Assembly: GCA_022225965.2 (NCBI GenBank)
Contig: JAKJXP020000054.1
Location: 124,001-188,000, forward strand
Reading direction: 5' to 3'
Length of the DNA stretch: 64,000 nt
Source of the DNA: Diatrype stigma
Taxonomy: Eukaryota > Ascomycota > Sordariomycetes > Xylariales > Diatrypaceae
A model generated the notes under the pieces. It saw only the letters and a program-made list of their open reading frames with translations. It ran no database searches and had not been told where the DNA came from. A program made the position numbers and the translations under genes. Positions 1-13,800 of this stretch are shown here, in pieces; the stretch's first letter is position 1; every line of letters begins with the position of its first letter.

Positions 1-1725
1 AGCCCCTGAAAAGTCACGAATTAGCTTATCGTCATGTCCCGTCTCCAACACGACACACGGGAAGAGAAAAGGGGGAGGACGAACCAGTGTCTCCATCGCC
101 AAGACCCGTGTTCTTGGATCTCAACCCAAGCACCGAGCCTGAGCTCTCCCTTGGCGATCTTCTCCTTGTTGTTCTTGCATACCGTATCTTGGCAACCTGC
201 GCGGTTGCTGCTTGCCAGCTCTATGCGCCCACGTTAGTAACATTCGATTAGAAAAAGGAATCAAATATCATGGATTGAGCTGGTGCCAATGGAGGGAAGA
301 ACGAAATTCAAAACATAATCAAAGACAAAGAAGCAAAAATATGAATTGTACGAGGTGCCACAATCGAGTTGCGGTCGCTCCCAAGAGCGACGCGGCTAGG
401 AAGGTTGGCGAGTGACGTCAAAGTAGGCAGGTAAAGACGAAGGCTCTACCTGACAGGCAGACAGGCTGTCTTTAAGGTGCGTCTCCCAGATCAAGGAAGC
501 AAAATTCTAAAACATGAAAAATATACATACCAATTCTGTAAGACATCTTGTCTTAGACTGCTGAACTCAAAAAGTAGCTGTCCAGTCTTGATGAATTGCG
601 CGTTGAAATGGATCGCAGTGTTGTTGTGGTGGTGGGCAGGTAAAGATAGTAGAAGGGGGTTGGGTGGGTGGATGGATTGCTGCAGTGCGGTTTTGGACTG
701 GTCTGCTGGAGATCTGGGTGATGGATAGGAATTTCCCCAGGGTCGAAACAGCCTGAGCAAGGAGATTCAGAGATGAGATTGAATACCTGAACTGAATGCC
801 TTCCTCGGGGATTGGGTTGTCAAAGGAAAATAAAGAAGAAGGGAGTGTGAAAGAAGAATGCAGTCGAGTCAGGGTGCTTCAGGGTGTTTGAGATTGAGAC
901 GACGCACTGGACGCGTGGAACGGGGAGGGACATTGGCAGATCAACTGGCGTTGCAAAGTCGCGTGTCAAAGCTCTCTAGTTAGGCATTACCTACCTAGGT
1001 AGGTATGAGGTATGTATTATTGTACAATACAACACTGTCTCTTTCTTTTTAGGCCGCAGTCCAGGCTGCTACCCATCCATCATACCTACCGTCGCCCTAT
1101 CATCGCCTAGGTAGCAGCTGCCTACCAGGCACCGGCACCAGGGCAGTCTCTTGATTATCACCGATGCGCATCGCTCATCACATAACATCAAACCCATCAT
1201 TCCCATTTACTTTCTGGTACTATTCATCGGGTTTCCATTTCTACTTGGTTGGGGGCTTCTAGGTAGTGTGGTCTGTGTGGTGTAGTATATAGGGACAGAG
1301 GGGTTACATGTATGTGTGTATGTATGTAGTAGGCTTCCATCGCATTTAGATCACGAAATGTTATTTACTACTCCCCTTTTACTGGCTTTTTATCTCGCAA
1401 CATCAAATGTAGACAGGTATTATTTTTCTTCTTATTCCTTTTTCTCTCACATTTCGCCTTCTTTCCTCTTGACATTCATCTGTAAGCAATTAATCAACAA
1501 CGGCAATTAGAAACACACCTGTAGCTGCCAATAATCCATGTTTCCTATTCTCATCCTTACTCATCGTAACTCATTGAGTGCACACATAAAGACATAGCTA
1601 CTTTACCCAAGCCACCAAAAACACAATTCGCGGCCAATAGACTTTCATCACCTCCACCTCCTCTCCCTATTTACACCTCTTGAGCCACACTGTATTTTGT
1701 CTCTTCTCCTGCTTCAACTCCCACT
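1..1725. other. Left-edge intergenic region, no gene seen
   Basis: No open frame here looks coding: all are short, overlap one another and match no family I know. The right part is the 3' flank of the MEC1-like kinase, which is read leftwards and stops at 1726. A palindromic CTACCTAGGTAGG motif lies at 991-1003, with a related CCTAGGTAG copy near 1107. Pyrimidine-rich tracts run from about 1370 to 1700. A gene off the left edge could have its flank in the first few hundred bases, but nothing in the window proves it. Confidence 0.6.
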
Positions 1726-4700
1726 TCACAAGAAAGGGCACCACCCAATATACATAGCAGCCAGATTCCTCGGATTCACCGCCTGCTTGATGAGCTCCTC
1801 GACCTGGCCCTCGACCCCCAGGGGGATGCTCTCATCGGGCAGCAGCCCGCGGACCTTCCTTTTGATATTGTCGACGACACTCTGGGGGTTGAGCCTCACG
1901 ACCTCGTTCTTGCGCTGGTGCTGTTTCTTGCTGTTCTCGCGCTGCAGGTCCAGGGTGGGGTCGTAGATGAAGGCCTCGAGGATGGTCATCAGCGTCTCCT
2001 CCTGCTGGCGCAGGATGGCCAGCGTCAGCTCCGAGCACTTGCGGAACGGGCCCTCGTGGCCGTGAATGCCCATGGCCGCCACCATGTTGTGGGTCAGCCG
2101 GAAGGGCACGCGCTCCGGCTGCGCGAACGTCAGGCCCTTGTCGAACAGGCAGTTGAAATCCACGTGGAAGATCCCGCCATTCCCCTCCTCCAGCAGCACG
2201 TTCTCGCCGTGCCGGTCGCCCAGGCCCAGGATCGTGCCCACCATCGACATCACCGCGCAGGACCGCGTGTACCGCAGCCGCGCCGCGAACCAGGCCGTCG
2301 GGTTCGGGAACTGCGAAATGAACCACTGCGGGAGCACCGGCGGGAACACGCTCAGAACCCCTTCCGTGAAGATCTTGGTGTTCTTCTCCCCCGTAGCCGC
2401 GTCTTTCATCATCGCCGCGAGATGTGTATAGTTAGGGACGATCCCTTTGGACCGGTAGATGTTCAAGAGAATGTCTCGGAGCGTTTTAAGGCCCGAAACC
2501 CATTCGATGATACCGCATTCCTCATTGAGAGGAGTGACCGCGTATGTGCGGATGTACAGCTGTCTCCTGCTAGACTCGGCATCCCGCTTCAGAGATCGGT
2601 TGATCATGCTGTTGAACTCCATCAGGCGCTGGTCAGTCCGAAGATCGTCCTTGGGCTTGATAAGAAGCCCGTAGCTGGAACCATTGGAGCCACGAGCCGT
2701 AAGCTTCCGAGGCTTCGCGAGAGATCCTAGCACCATCACCTCCTCCAGGAAGCATTCGATCGTGATGACATCCCGCGAGAAGGCCTTGTGCTTCTTGACA
2801 TTGTCGGTGAGAGTGGGTAGTGTGGCCGTTAGGCAGGTCTCGATCGGGACAACAAGCGGACATGGAGTGCACTTGTGGTTGAAACCCAAGTCGCGCGTGA
2901 GGCTTGCCATTGTTGTCCTGTTGCTCTGGAAGTCCCCATTATTGCAAGCTGAGAGTAACTGGTCTGCAAGCTTCTCGCCCATACGCAACAATGACTTGAG
3001 GTCGAAGGACCCGTTTTCGACCTTTTTATTCGTACTTCTTAACCGCTGAAGAATCTGGTGACCTCGCGTCCTCCGCTCTGAGGAGGCCTGTTTCGTAGTC
3101 ATGATGGCAAACAAGCTCCATAACGCTTGTCTCGGGTGGGCTTCCACGACCTTGAAGATGATTTCTTGCAGGAGCATGAATACTTCCAGGTTAGGATGCG
3201 CAATTCGTGCCACGATCTGGGGTAGCGCAGTGTAGAAGATATACGCAGGTAGTCGATTGATGTATTTGTTCAAGTACTTGTGTAGCGCGTCGAGGAGAGT
3301 TTTGCGGCGATGGTAGAGTTCTCGCGAGAGAGACACTTTGCCTTCCGGCGCCTTGTCAATTTGAGCACCCATTTCCAACCAAAGGGTGAGGATACGGGGA
3401 AGAGTCTGGTATAAGTATTTCGTCCCATAGTTGAGAGATCGGATGTAATTCTCAATGACGAGCTTGGCAGTCTCTCCGCTATGGTAATGCTCACTTTGGT
3501 CTTCCCATTTCAGTGTCTTCTCGGATTCGAGTACTTTCTTGTAATGGCGGCCAAGGTAATAGTGGCCCTTCTCCCATGTGGCATAGCTTTTTGGGACGTT
3601 CTGGTATTGCAGCCTCAACGCGGATGCATGTGTCTGACCCGCGCTATCGAGCCACTTTGCAAGGAGTAGGTGAGCTCGTGCTGTAAGCATGCTTTGCTGC
3701 GACTCGGGGGTCCTTTCTGACGAATCCTGCTCGACAAAACTTTGGTTGGTAAATACACTGCTAGCAATGGCTCCCTGGAGAGTCTGGATAGCCTTTCTGC
3801 TATGCCCCTCTTTCCAAAGTAGACGAGCATGTTCGATTGTAGCAGAACCATCGCCAAGCTCCGAAGCATGTAGTACGGCATTGAATGATTGATGCATAGA
3901 ATTGGCTTTTCTGGCCAGCCGGGCGCTTGTGAGCCAAAGGGTAGATATATCCATGTCGTTGAATTTGGGCCTAAGAGTGTTAGTACTAGAGGAAGGACGG
4001 GTATCTTACTTATGGCAACGTACCTCATCAACTCCATGGCAGCACGCCGAATGCCCAATGCATATTGCTTATCGCTAACATAGGAGCCCAGGACTTCAAG
4101 ACGCCGGTTCAGAACTTTGAGCGTCTCTTGAAGGTGCTGGTTACCATCATTGTTAGTACCAGCAATCAACTCGAGATCGGTCAATACGTGGCATTTCAGC
4201 ATAGGTTCGTGGCATGTCTGTAGCGAAGAGGTGGCCGAGAAAGTCATCGATGAACTGACTCTCTCCCGCAAAACCTTCATTTCCTCAACGAACGATTGTG
4301 TCCAGCCTTGTTGAAGATAGACGAGAGCTTGAGCAATCGACACGTTGAAATTTTCAGCGCGATCTCCTTGATACTTGGCAATGAATTTACGCATCGTTTG
4401 CCACCTTCCAGTTACCCAAGAAGCTTCCACAGCATATGGTACTATTCGATTGATAGTTGCCGCAGCCGTGTGCTTTTCTATGCCTTCGACATAGTTCAAG
4501 AGGACGTCTACCTAATGTTAGTAGCGTTCTACAGGTTGCATAGTATTTGACCTTGAAGATGACCTACCGTGTTGACCTGACTCCTTCAAGCACGTTAAAA
4601 GGTCGCTCTGAACGTCGATATTGTCGGGATTCTCGGCAAGCTTGATCTCATACCAAGTCTGGGCAGCTGCCCATCTCCCGGCTTTCCGATGACTCAAGAT

Positions 4701-7700
4701 TTGCTGATTAATATCAAGAACGTGAAGATGGGCAGATATGCCCTCGAGCCCATCAGGTTCATCGATTTGAGTGTAGATGTCTTGGAGCCTCTGTAGCAAG
4801 CGGTCCTTCTCATCAACATCGTCCTTCTCGCGCTCAACCTGTCGAATATGCATTTCTAGATGGAACAAAGCTCTCGAATACGCCTTGCAGTCGACAGCCC
4901 GTTGAGAGATCAGTTCGGCAGGTATAGAATCAAGAATAGTCTGGACCTTCTGTATAGCAGCAACATCCCCAGGGTTCAGGTTTGGCTGTGCTCTCTTTGC
5001 CTGTATCCACCGGCTAGCATAGTCCAAGATGCGAAACACGGCCTGTACTAGTCAGTAAATCAGTCACGGAAAGAAGTTGTGGTCAACTTACTTCACAATA
5101 CAGCTTCTTATCTTCGTGTTCTGCATAGGTCGCATTGGGTGGCAGTTCATGCTGGAGAACGTTGAGAAGCTCGCGGAGGACATTGGCACGCATGTCTTCC
5201 GAGCTGTTATTACTGACGATGATATGAAGCACCACGTAAGGCTGAAGGAATTCGGCAATGGATATGTCTTTCACTCGAATAACCCTGCATAGCGGTTCGA
5301 ATATCAGTGCAGCAAAGGTATTCTGCGGTTTTCGAAGCAAGTCTAGGGTGAAAGTTCTTGTCCAGTTGCTATAGATCCTACCCGGTCGGAAGATGGGATA
5401 TTCTGCCGGCGGCAAAGCCATGGGCGCAAGGACATATCTCGAGTTGAGAAAGGGAATGAGCACTTCCCGTGCCCCCTCAGATATCGAGAGCCACCTCCGA
5501 TAGATAGGTTCGGCTTCCCTCGAGCCTACCAATCCTATAGCTTCCCTGATATCACATCTCTCAAGGAGCTGTTGCATTGCAAAGGACAAGAACCCTTGAA
5601 GTTTAGCATCCGTAGCGGAGAGAAACGATTTGACCAGCACGTGCTCCAACAAGAAGACGACGAAATCCGTGGTCTCGCCGGACTCTTCGAAGTTGCTTTT
5701 GACCACGATCTGTCTTTCGGCTCGGACTGTGTCCACACGGTTCGGGTCTAGACATCCCACTAAGCCAATACACTGCGTACAAAGGCTGCTGATCTCTCCA
5801 TGGACGTCATTGTATTTCGAAGCGCAGTCGAGAAGGGCACGCGTGAGGGTGGGAACTACTGAATCAGGCTGCTCACTCACAGCAGACGCCTGCAGGTAGC
5901 CCTGCTGCCTCTGTAAATACGAAGCGAGTTCCCTCAAAGCCTGTAGCACAACACCGCCATTTTCATGGCGTATCCTCTCACTCAGGAGGAAGAATGCAGT
6001 ACGGTTATCGACAGGTTTACGAAGCTTGTTCAACTTCGCCTCTGCATCTGCTAAGCTGTTGATATGGCTGAAGGAGGGTAGCTTGCTGATCACGTTCTCT
6101 AAGATCGAGGTTTCTCGGGTCAATAAAGTCTCTACCAAGTCCCGCGCTAATTCCTGGGTCTCGGCATCGAATGAGCTCCAATAGTGGTTGATAAGGTAAA
6201 ATGTTGTCTCGATCAATGCTTCGATATCCTCTTCTTCCAGATGCAACAGCATAGCAGCCCAACACGAGAATGCTGGGGCTCGCAGCTCGTCGTGTGACAT
6301 AACTGTGAGGAGGCAGGCAGATATCTGCTTCCGATTAGTCTATGCAAACCAAAAGGTTGGACTGTAGGCTCACCTGAGGTCGGGCGATGCGTATGTAATG
6401 CTTTCCGATTCTGAGCATTTCTTCCATCGCCTTGATGCAGCGTTTCCGCTCTTGTATCGGCGGGTCTTTCTCCCAGGTATCATTGATTACGTCCGTTAGT
6501 CGTGCCATGAGACCCAAAGCATGCTGCTGGAGGAATCTGCCTGTCGCATGAGATTTCTTGGGTCTCTTCTCGCCAAGGGCGGTAAGGATCAGGAGAGCCA
6601 TCTGATTGAGGGCCCCTCGTACCTTTGTAGCTCGTTAACTCCCGCGGAGTCGAGATGGGGTTATATGGGACTTACATGGGATTTGCGAACCTCGTCTGCG
6701 TCACCAGCAGCCTTCAGTAGCTCTAGAGTAGTCACTAACGGTTCGACCTGAAGGAGTTCGACAAATGTTAGGGCGTCGAAGTGCGAGGAGATCTGTCGGA
6801 ATAGAGCCATAGAAAACTCTTGTACATCTGGTACTTCTTGCACTAGGAGAAGAGCGAGTATAGGGCCGAGATTCACGTTATCAAGGCATGGTTGCCATGG
6901 CTCCTCCTCGCCTCGCAATTCTGCGATCTTTTGAATCACATCTCGCTTCTTTGTCAATACTAGCCAGGGCATGGCATGACTATGGATGTATATTATGAGT
7001 TCCTGGACGGTCATGGACATCAGTTCTGCTAGAAGTCGGATGAGTTTCGGTTTTGCGATATAGTCCTTGAGAGCAGAAAAAGCAAGATATCTCCAGAACG
7101 GTTCTAGCAATTGGCGGGGGGTTATCTGTTGAGCTTGGGCAATGTTCATCATCTAAGCATGGTCAGTGTTGAACTTCCGATGGGCGGGTAATACTAGACA
7201 CACCTCCGTGAAAGCGGTAGCGGAAGTGATGACGCTGGCATGGCCTAGATACTCAACAAGTTTCACGAGGATGAGATTGAGCTGGTCCTCTTTTACAACG
7301 CTACCCATATATGGAACGTCAGTGGGAGTTCTAACGGGAGTCAAAGGTAGTCATGAATACCTTCCAATATGGGACCAGGCCATGATGCAAGTTTCTGTCA
7401 AATGTGACAGATTCTGTTCTGAGAGTGAGCGAAGTATATTCAGGACGTTGGTGCGATTCTTGTTGACAATATCCGACATATCGGTAGCCATCTCGCACAA
7501 GAACACCGGTAGTGTCCGACTATGGTACGGTTAGCTAGCAGCGTTGAACGAAAGGCATGCTTCTTACGTAGATGCAATGCGCAACTCCCTAATAGAGCTC
7601 TGCAATGATTTCAAGCACCACTGGGCTGCCACAGATGATTCGACGTCAAGAAATTCTCGATCACAGGAGTGTTTTGCCAGGCGTCTCAAAGCCACCATAG

Positions 7701-9759
7701 CAGTGATGCGTGGTCTTCGCGACGTTACGAAGCCTGGGAGTTGTATCAAAGAAGCGAACACCTCCTGGACCTTCTGCTTCGCTGCCACGTCGAGACAGAG
7801 GGGAACATTATGGCTATCGGGTACATCCTGGCAGTATGAACAGTGGAGCGTCATGGAACCACCCCCTTTTTCGTCAGGAATAATAAGTGTGTTGTCCGCG
7901 GCGCAGCAGATATAGCTTAAGATATGAATTACTTGGCATTGCTCAGACTCGCTGAGTTCAGGGAGGCGATTTCTGATACAGTCAGCAACATATAGCCATT
8001 AGCCATGTTTGAGGAGCAAGACATACCGTAATGCCTCATCTAAGCTTGTGAGATCCGCCTCGGGTTCTACTCCTAGCATATCGTAGACCCTCGATGTAAT
8101 TTTGGACAAGGACCGCGATTCGTCTGATACCTTCCTACGTTTGGATTGTGGCTCTCTGGGTACATCTGCATTTGTGGCAATATGTAATGACATGACTTGA
8201 CGCTGTAGATCCATCGTAGAGAACTGCTCGGGTTGTACAGCTGCTTCTAAAGAAGTGGGCACTGGGTTGGCAACCACAATTCTCAGTAATTCTGCGCATC
8301 TCTATACCACTGTTAGTGATTACAATCAGATTCGCATACTGGACGCTTACCCATAGATCATCCTTGACGACAGCTGCGTCGTCATCATGGATCAATTGAT
8401 TCTCAAGAGCAGGCAGTAAGTGCGACGCAACTAATCGAGATACCGGCTTGTGACATAAGCAGGCATCGGCCACTTTGACGAGAGCCTTGCAGAGTAGTTG
8501 AGCATCGGAGCCCGACTTATCCTCGGTGAAGTTCGGGGTGGGATGGTTGGACATTTCCGTACAAATCATTACTAATACGATATATGCTTTCTCTTGTACT
8601 AAAGAGTCGATATTTTTGCTCGTCTGAAATACCTCCAAATATCGCAAAGCGTTCTGTAGTAGAAATGGGAGGGGGCTAGGAGAAGCGTATTGCCATTGTT
8701 GCTGTGCCCCATGCAGGGACAAGTGCGCATCCAGAATGGATGAAATGCACTCTTGAAAGGGGGACATAATGTCGAACCCAGGGGTAGGACGGATGAAAGG
8801 AAGGGACATGACGGACAATATACCAGAAGCGTGTCGCAAAGCTTGTGACACAGACGACAATGAATAGGTACATTGCTGCTGGAGTAGCTGCGGGTCTTCC
8901 GCCTGAACAGTCTCGAGAAATGAGTCCGGAGGCAGTCTAACAGTAAATACCGAGTTCCGGCTCGTGGCAGACACCTTAGGTTCTTTCAACCGTGAACATA
9001 TAGCTTGCTGTGTATTAGTAAACTGGGACACGTATAGACCTAGATATAGGCCTGGACTCTCATATACTCACTGTCAAGATTAAGTTTTAAGTAGAGTAGA
9101 AGTTGCGGTATGAATGGCCACAGGGAAGTATTCCGACATGCCACCGAGAAGACGACATGGAAGAATGCATCAATGGCGGATGCGAGGTCGATAGACTGAC
9201 TATACCCTAGCATCTTGAGGACTTTGGGGAAGATCCACATCCAGAGAGGCTCTCTACCCCGGAAAAGGTAAGTGCCAGGTTCCGAAGTGGCAAGGAGGAC
9301 TTCCGGGGTTTCCTTGACGGCAACTTTCAGGAAGTTGATGGCTCGCAATGCTTCCGACCTGAGATGGGTCTTATCGAAAGGGTCATCCCACTTGAGGCCT
9401 TCCAACGTGACACGAGCATAGACATATATGAGCATGTGGTTGTGGCTGGTACGCTCTTCCTGGGGCTTCAGGTTCTCGGGCTGGTCCTTGACTTTCTCAA
9501 TAATCCCGATTAACTTGCTAAGCTCAGCTGTCTCATCCGGCCGCGAAGACCTGGTTGAAGCCGAGATATTCTCGACAAGCTGGGCAGCCAATGTGGAAGG
9601 CGGCGGTTGGCCGTGATTGGTGGGGCCATTGCCATTGCCATTGCCATTGCCATTGCCACTGCCACTGCCACTGCCACTGCCATCGGCAAGGCTCTCACGA
9701 CCCTGCGGTCCCTGTCTTCCATGCGAAGTGGGAGGCATCATGGATGTCATGGATGTCAT
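1726..9759 (-). CDS. MEC1: ATR/Mec1-type PI3K-like checkpoint kinase (UvsB/MUS-9 orthologue)
   Basis: Apical kinase of the DNA-damage and replication-stress checkpoint, acting in the nucleus with an ATRIP/Ddc2 partner. I join 12 exons: 9759-9072, 9003-8351, 8301-8027, 7972-7568, 7519-7361, 7300-7204, 7152-6676, 6622-6374, 6324-5092, 5042-4568, 4507-4024, 3970-1726. The frame stays open through every GT-AG junction and gives 2479 residues, close to the usual Mec1/ATR size. The N-terminal two-thirds is helical-repeat-like and the FAT region precedes the kinase. In the last exon I see the ATP-binding segment LLIKPKDDLR, the catalytic GLGDRHGENVL, the metal-binding HVDFN, and a C-terminal FATC ending in YIGWCPFL. 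The start lies in a run of Met codons (residues 1, 4, 7, 8), so the exact initiator is uncertain. Residues 27-43 form a Gly-Ser/Gly-Asn repeat. The least certain junction is the first intron acceptor (AAG at 9004). It is head to head with COX16. Confidence 0.95.
9620..9685. repeat. Hexanucleotide repeat coding Gly-Ser/Gly-Asn in the Mec1 N-terminus
   Basis: On the + strand about five CCATTG units are followed by about four CCACTG units. On the coding (-) strand this reads alternating Gly-Ser then Gly-Asn dipeptides in the first MEC1 exon. The unit is six bases, so changes in copy number keep the frame. Confidence 0.85.
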
Positions 9760-10446
9760 GGATACCTAGGTAGTCAGTTCGTTCGTGGTGCGCATTCTCC
9801 AAAATAACCCGAATTGACCGGATTGACCAAAATTGGAGGACAAGGCTACAGCGATATGCAGAAGTCTAGTAGCATGCAGCCAGCACCGTCGCTTGCTGCT
9901 GCTGCTAGGTTGAGCCGTTGTCCCGTGACGAAACGGGTCGATGTATTCGTATAAGTAGCAACCTTGAAGCAACCAGGCGGCACACGAAACTGACACGCGC
10001 CCACGTGAAAGGTCCAGGGCCAATTAAGCGGTCGGAACAACATGCATGAAAGCTCCGATCTTGACCCCACTGCGGGTGCCCAGGTGCAGGTCCACGGGTG
10101 TTAAGCACCTGCAGTCTTCAGTGGTCCATGCTTTTATTATCCGATAGACAATCGAAGGCCCATCGAAGCCTTAGGCCCTTAAATAGGTAGCTGACTACCT
10201 ATTCGTAGCTCTCCAGCTGATGTCACAGTTCAGGCTGTTTCGCTTCAATGCTCCAATCTTCGACCTTCAACCTCCTCAAGACATAAGACCCATGTAGTTC
10301 ATGTAGCCCTGTGAACACCAATTACGTACAGGCGTCTGCAGTCCCTTACAAGAGCTGATTGAGCCTACTACAAGTCAACAGTCGACTATTGGGATTCTCT
10401 CTACGATTGCCCAGCATCATACGAGCGTCTTGCACCTGGTGAGAAA
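9760..10446. promoter_or_regulatory. Divergent promoter region between MEC1-like gene and COX16
   Basis: A 687-bp gap separates the start codons of two genes read away from each other, so it should hold both promoters and both 5' leaders. A perfect TACCTAGGTA palindrome sits at 9763-9772, immediately upstream of the kinase start. I recognise no TATA box or known factor site. Function as a shared promoter is inferred from layout only. Confidence 0.55.
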
Positions 10447-10886
10447 ATGGCAGTATTTCAATCCAAGAAATTTCGAGGCGCCGCCGAGTCCGGGACGTTC
10501 GCAGCCAGATACCGGGCGCTCATGGCGAAGCGCCCGTTCTGGCTTTTTGGCCTGCCATTCATGACCGTCATCGTGGCAGGCTCGTTCGTCCTGACGCCGG
10601 CGACGGCCGTCCGCTACGAGAAGCACGACCGACGGGTGCGCCAAATGACTCGGGAGGAGGAACTGGGCGTCGGCAAGTCTGGACGCCGGGTTAACATTAA
10701 AGACGAATATTACGTGGGTTTTCCTCGTGCACATGTTCAAATGACCGACCTGCCGCTGCAGGAGGGGCTGCTGCGCTGGAATCAATACTGACTAGGTGAT
10801 TGCAGAGGCTGGCTGCGAAGGATATCGACAACTGGGAGCAGAAGCGCGTCAAGAGACTTCCCGGGGAGCACGATGGCGTCTTGTAA
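10447..10886 (+). CDS. COX16: Cytochrome c oxidase assembly protein Cox16
   Basis: Small inner-mitochondrial-membrane protein needed for assembly of cytochrome c oxidase (complex IV). Two exons, 10447-10713 and 10806-10886, encode 115 residues, matching the family length. The 92-nt intron starts GTGGGT after the conserved KDEYY and ends TTGCAG, with a CTGAC branch-like site. Reading through it would lose the conserved C-terminus. Visible family marks are a basic N-terminus, one membrane segment (FWLFGLPFMTVIVAGSFVL, about residues 35-53), TAVRYEKHDRRV after it, and the C-terminal DNWEQKRVKRLPGEHDGVL. The single transmembrane helix with a long C-terminal tail is the known Cox16 topology. Confidence 0.95.
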
Positions 10887-13800
10887 ATGATCCATCGCCC
10901 GGTCTCGAACCTTGACTGCCTAGGACCCGTTCGTCGTTTCTTTCGCCCGTTCACTCTTTCACCTGCCGGCCCTCACCCATCACTACCATAGAGTCTAGAG
11001 CTACGGCTCCTGGTTGACAGCGGAATCCAACCGCGACTTAAACCTTGTCTACGACTCGCCCGCATGCTAGAGGTCCTTTTTGAGTCATGACAAATATTAT
11101 TGAGCGATTCCTTCACACAAATCAACCTAAACTCGCGCGGGTGCAACCCTCCAATCGGATCTCGATGATTCAACGACTAGCGAAGTTCACCCTTCATCGG
11201 GTGCCCTTCTCTCTAGGAAACTTCTATATAGTAACGGGATAGCCCGCGCCCTTTCCCACGGGATTTATACTACCCGGGGAAGACTGAGATCGCCTAGGTC
11301 CTTCTTTACGGAACTGTTCCATCCGGGGAAAAGGGGGAAGGCCTCGTTGGCCTAGATCAAGCGAATCTCTGAAATAACGTTCACACTAAGCCTGTTAGCT
11401 AGCAGGACGAGACAAGATGGCTTCAACCGAGAAACTGTCCAACAGCCCTGAGGTATGTCTGCAGAAACGCGGAATCATGGGAGTAGGTTCGAGGCCTGCA
11501 TCTAGCCCAATCGAAGAAAGGATCTCGAGGGTACAGATGAAGGTCGGTAGCGACAAATCCTTTACGGAGTGTCGATGCATCCACATACATCAATGATATA
11601 CTCGGAACTATTCTAGTCCATATGAGTCTATAGGCGTCAAGATCATGTGCTCGAAGACTACTTGTTGAACCTGCATGTACATGATTGCCTCAGAATATGT
11701 CTAAGTGAGCCACGAGCATGTACAGGCCACCACAGACAGCTTTAGCTAGCTTCTTGCGTAAGACAACACACAAATGTCGGCAGCAAGAGATGCATCGCAA
11801 TGTTTGAGATATCAGGGGTATTGTTGTGCTTAATGCTCAAGGCTTGAGTAAGAAAATAGGTCCAGACACAACCAGTCCACTGCGGGGATCCGCATCCCCA
11901 TGGACGGAATATAAGACCAGATACACAACCTTAAGTGGTAGACCGAAGTGTGATCTACGAAGGTGGGTTAAGCCAGTATAAGCGCAATAACTCCCCAGTA
12001 GAAGGCTAATACCCGCAACTTAATACTACCTAGTATGTTTACCCAGCAACCCTGTATTTTCTTTCGGCCGACTGCGCGGAAAACGAATCGTGCTTACGGC
12101 TAGTTAAAATATGCCTAGGCTTGTTACCACAGCTCGGCTAGAGTGCAAGCGAGAAACTCTAAAAAGCCTCTTTCACTAGGTAATATAGCTGTATGGGAAA
12201 GCTAGGGCTGAGTGCAGCAGCTATGCAGTGAGTAAAAGGGGTAGCTCACGTGAACCTGAACAATCAGCTATGCGCCCCTGCTGCAGGCTCTACTAATAAG
12301 GCGCAATTGGGTTACCCTGACTCGACCCAAACATGATCGACGGGAGAGGAGAATGCCAATCAACGTAGAATGTCCACGTATCAGGTGAAGTCGCTTCCCT
12401 GAATAGGCACTTACGTGGTACCGAACACGGCTACCATATCGCGTCTTTCAGGAACGAGTTACCTGCAGCCATTGAGGGAGGAGTAGTAGTGCCGCTGGGC
12501 CGCCAGCTCGGCTAGCACGACAGGTGTTATGATATAACGGTGCAGAGTGTGAGACGCCGAGGCGGCTGTAGATCCTCGCACGGCAGGTCGCAGAGCAGAG
12601 CAGAACAAAACAAAACAAAAACAACTTGCTGACGGGACGTTATCACACCGAGCGGCCAATCCGGCTGGCTACTACCAACAATCCAACCAATACATCATCT
12701 AGGTGTGATAGTAGGTCTCGAGATTCGTCGTACGGGATGGGGATGGGATGGGGTTGGGGATGAGATGGTTACGACACAGGGGAGCACGGCATACAGAGGT
12801 GATTTAACTCGTTGAGTAGGAGGGGAAGATCATCCACAATCGCCGATTACATGACATTAAAGGCGGCCTGCCAGGCGCCGAGCTGCGTCGTGGTGCGTGT
12901 TGCGTGTTGCGTGCTGCGTGGCTGCTTGCTGCTGGTCTCGCTCGCTGCGCTTGCGCTTCGTTTCGTTTCGTTCCGTTTTCCCATTAAAGTGCGGGGTGCA
13001 TATGCTGCAGATAGGTCTAGGCATGAATGTGCAAGTAGGTTTTAGGTACCTATGATATCAATGATAGAGAGATCCCCCCTGGGCCCCTGGAAACCTTTCG
13101 CTTCTTCATGACCCGGTGCCTTGGAAGTTGGAACGGAAGTTTAGCTTCATCTCCACCAACTGACCCGAGTTTGGCAAGTCTCGACAGGGGATCGGCAGAT
13201 CAACCAAAGCCATGGAATCATAGGCGGGCACAGCGGGCCAACTTGGAAACAACCGCATCCACAAAATGTCGAGATCTATCCGATCGACCGACCCGGAGAT
13301 CGTACCTTAGGTTAGGATCCCCGTTTTCTTTCAAAGCCCTTCCAATGTTCCACACTCCCGTCCTTGGCACACCAGCTGGGTCGTGGGTGTTGTTGTTGTC
13401 CGGCGCATTGACGGGCGCATCTATTGATGTACGTGTGTTCATACGTACATGCCTATGGGTGGGATGGGCATGGTCAACACCGGCTTTCATGGATAATGCA
13501 TCATGACTAGCTCCCCTGGCCTGCCGCTCAGGGCATTCTGACAATTCACGATGGGCTGAATGGCTGGTTCACACATCAAGCCAAGTCCGATGTCTTCCGG
13601 GTGGATGCAACTACTGACCGAACAAAAACCCTACATACCTAAATTGATTATATGATAATTATGTGCATGTTTTAACAGAATTCCTTCTCGCGAGCTTCAG
13701 CCCGGCCAGCCCTAATGATCAATTAATCCTCGGTTTAGGCCTAGATTTCAGCCGGAGTCAATAAATACTATAGTAATAAGCAGCCAGGCGGTGCACCACT

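Noticed and set aside
9510..9773. Three overlapping frames rich in Ala-Met or Cys-His dipeptides
   Set aside because: They are other-phase readings of the hexanucleotide repeat in the first MEC1 exon.
10898..10915. Box-B-like sequence on the - strand just after COX16
   Set aside because: The flanking bases do not form a T stem and there is no upstream box A.
11398..11506. Possible tRNA remnant: box-B-like GGTTCGAGGCC with a 5-bp T stem and partly pairing ends
   Set aside because: No box A at the right distance, two mismatches at the inner acceptor stem and no plausible anticodon arm.
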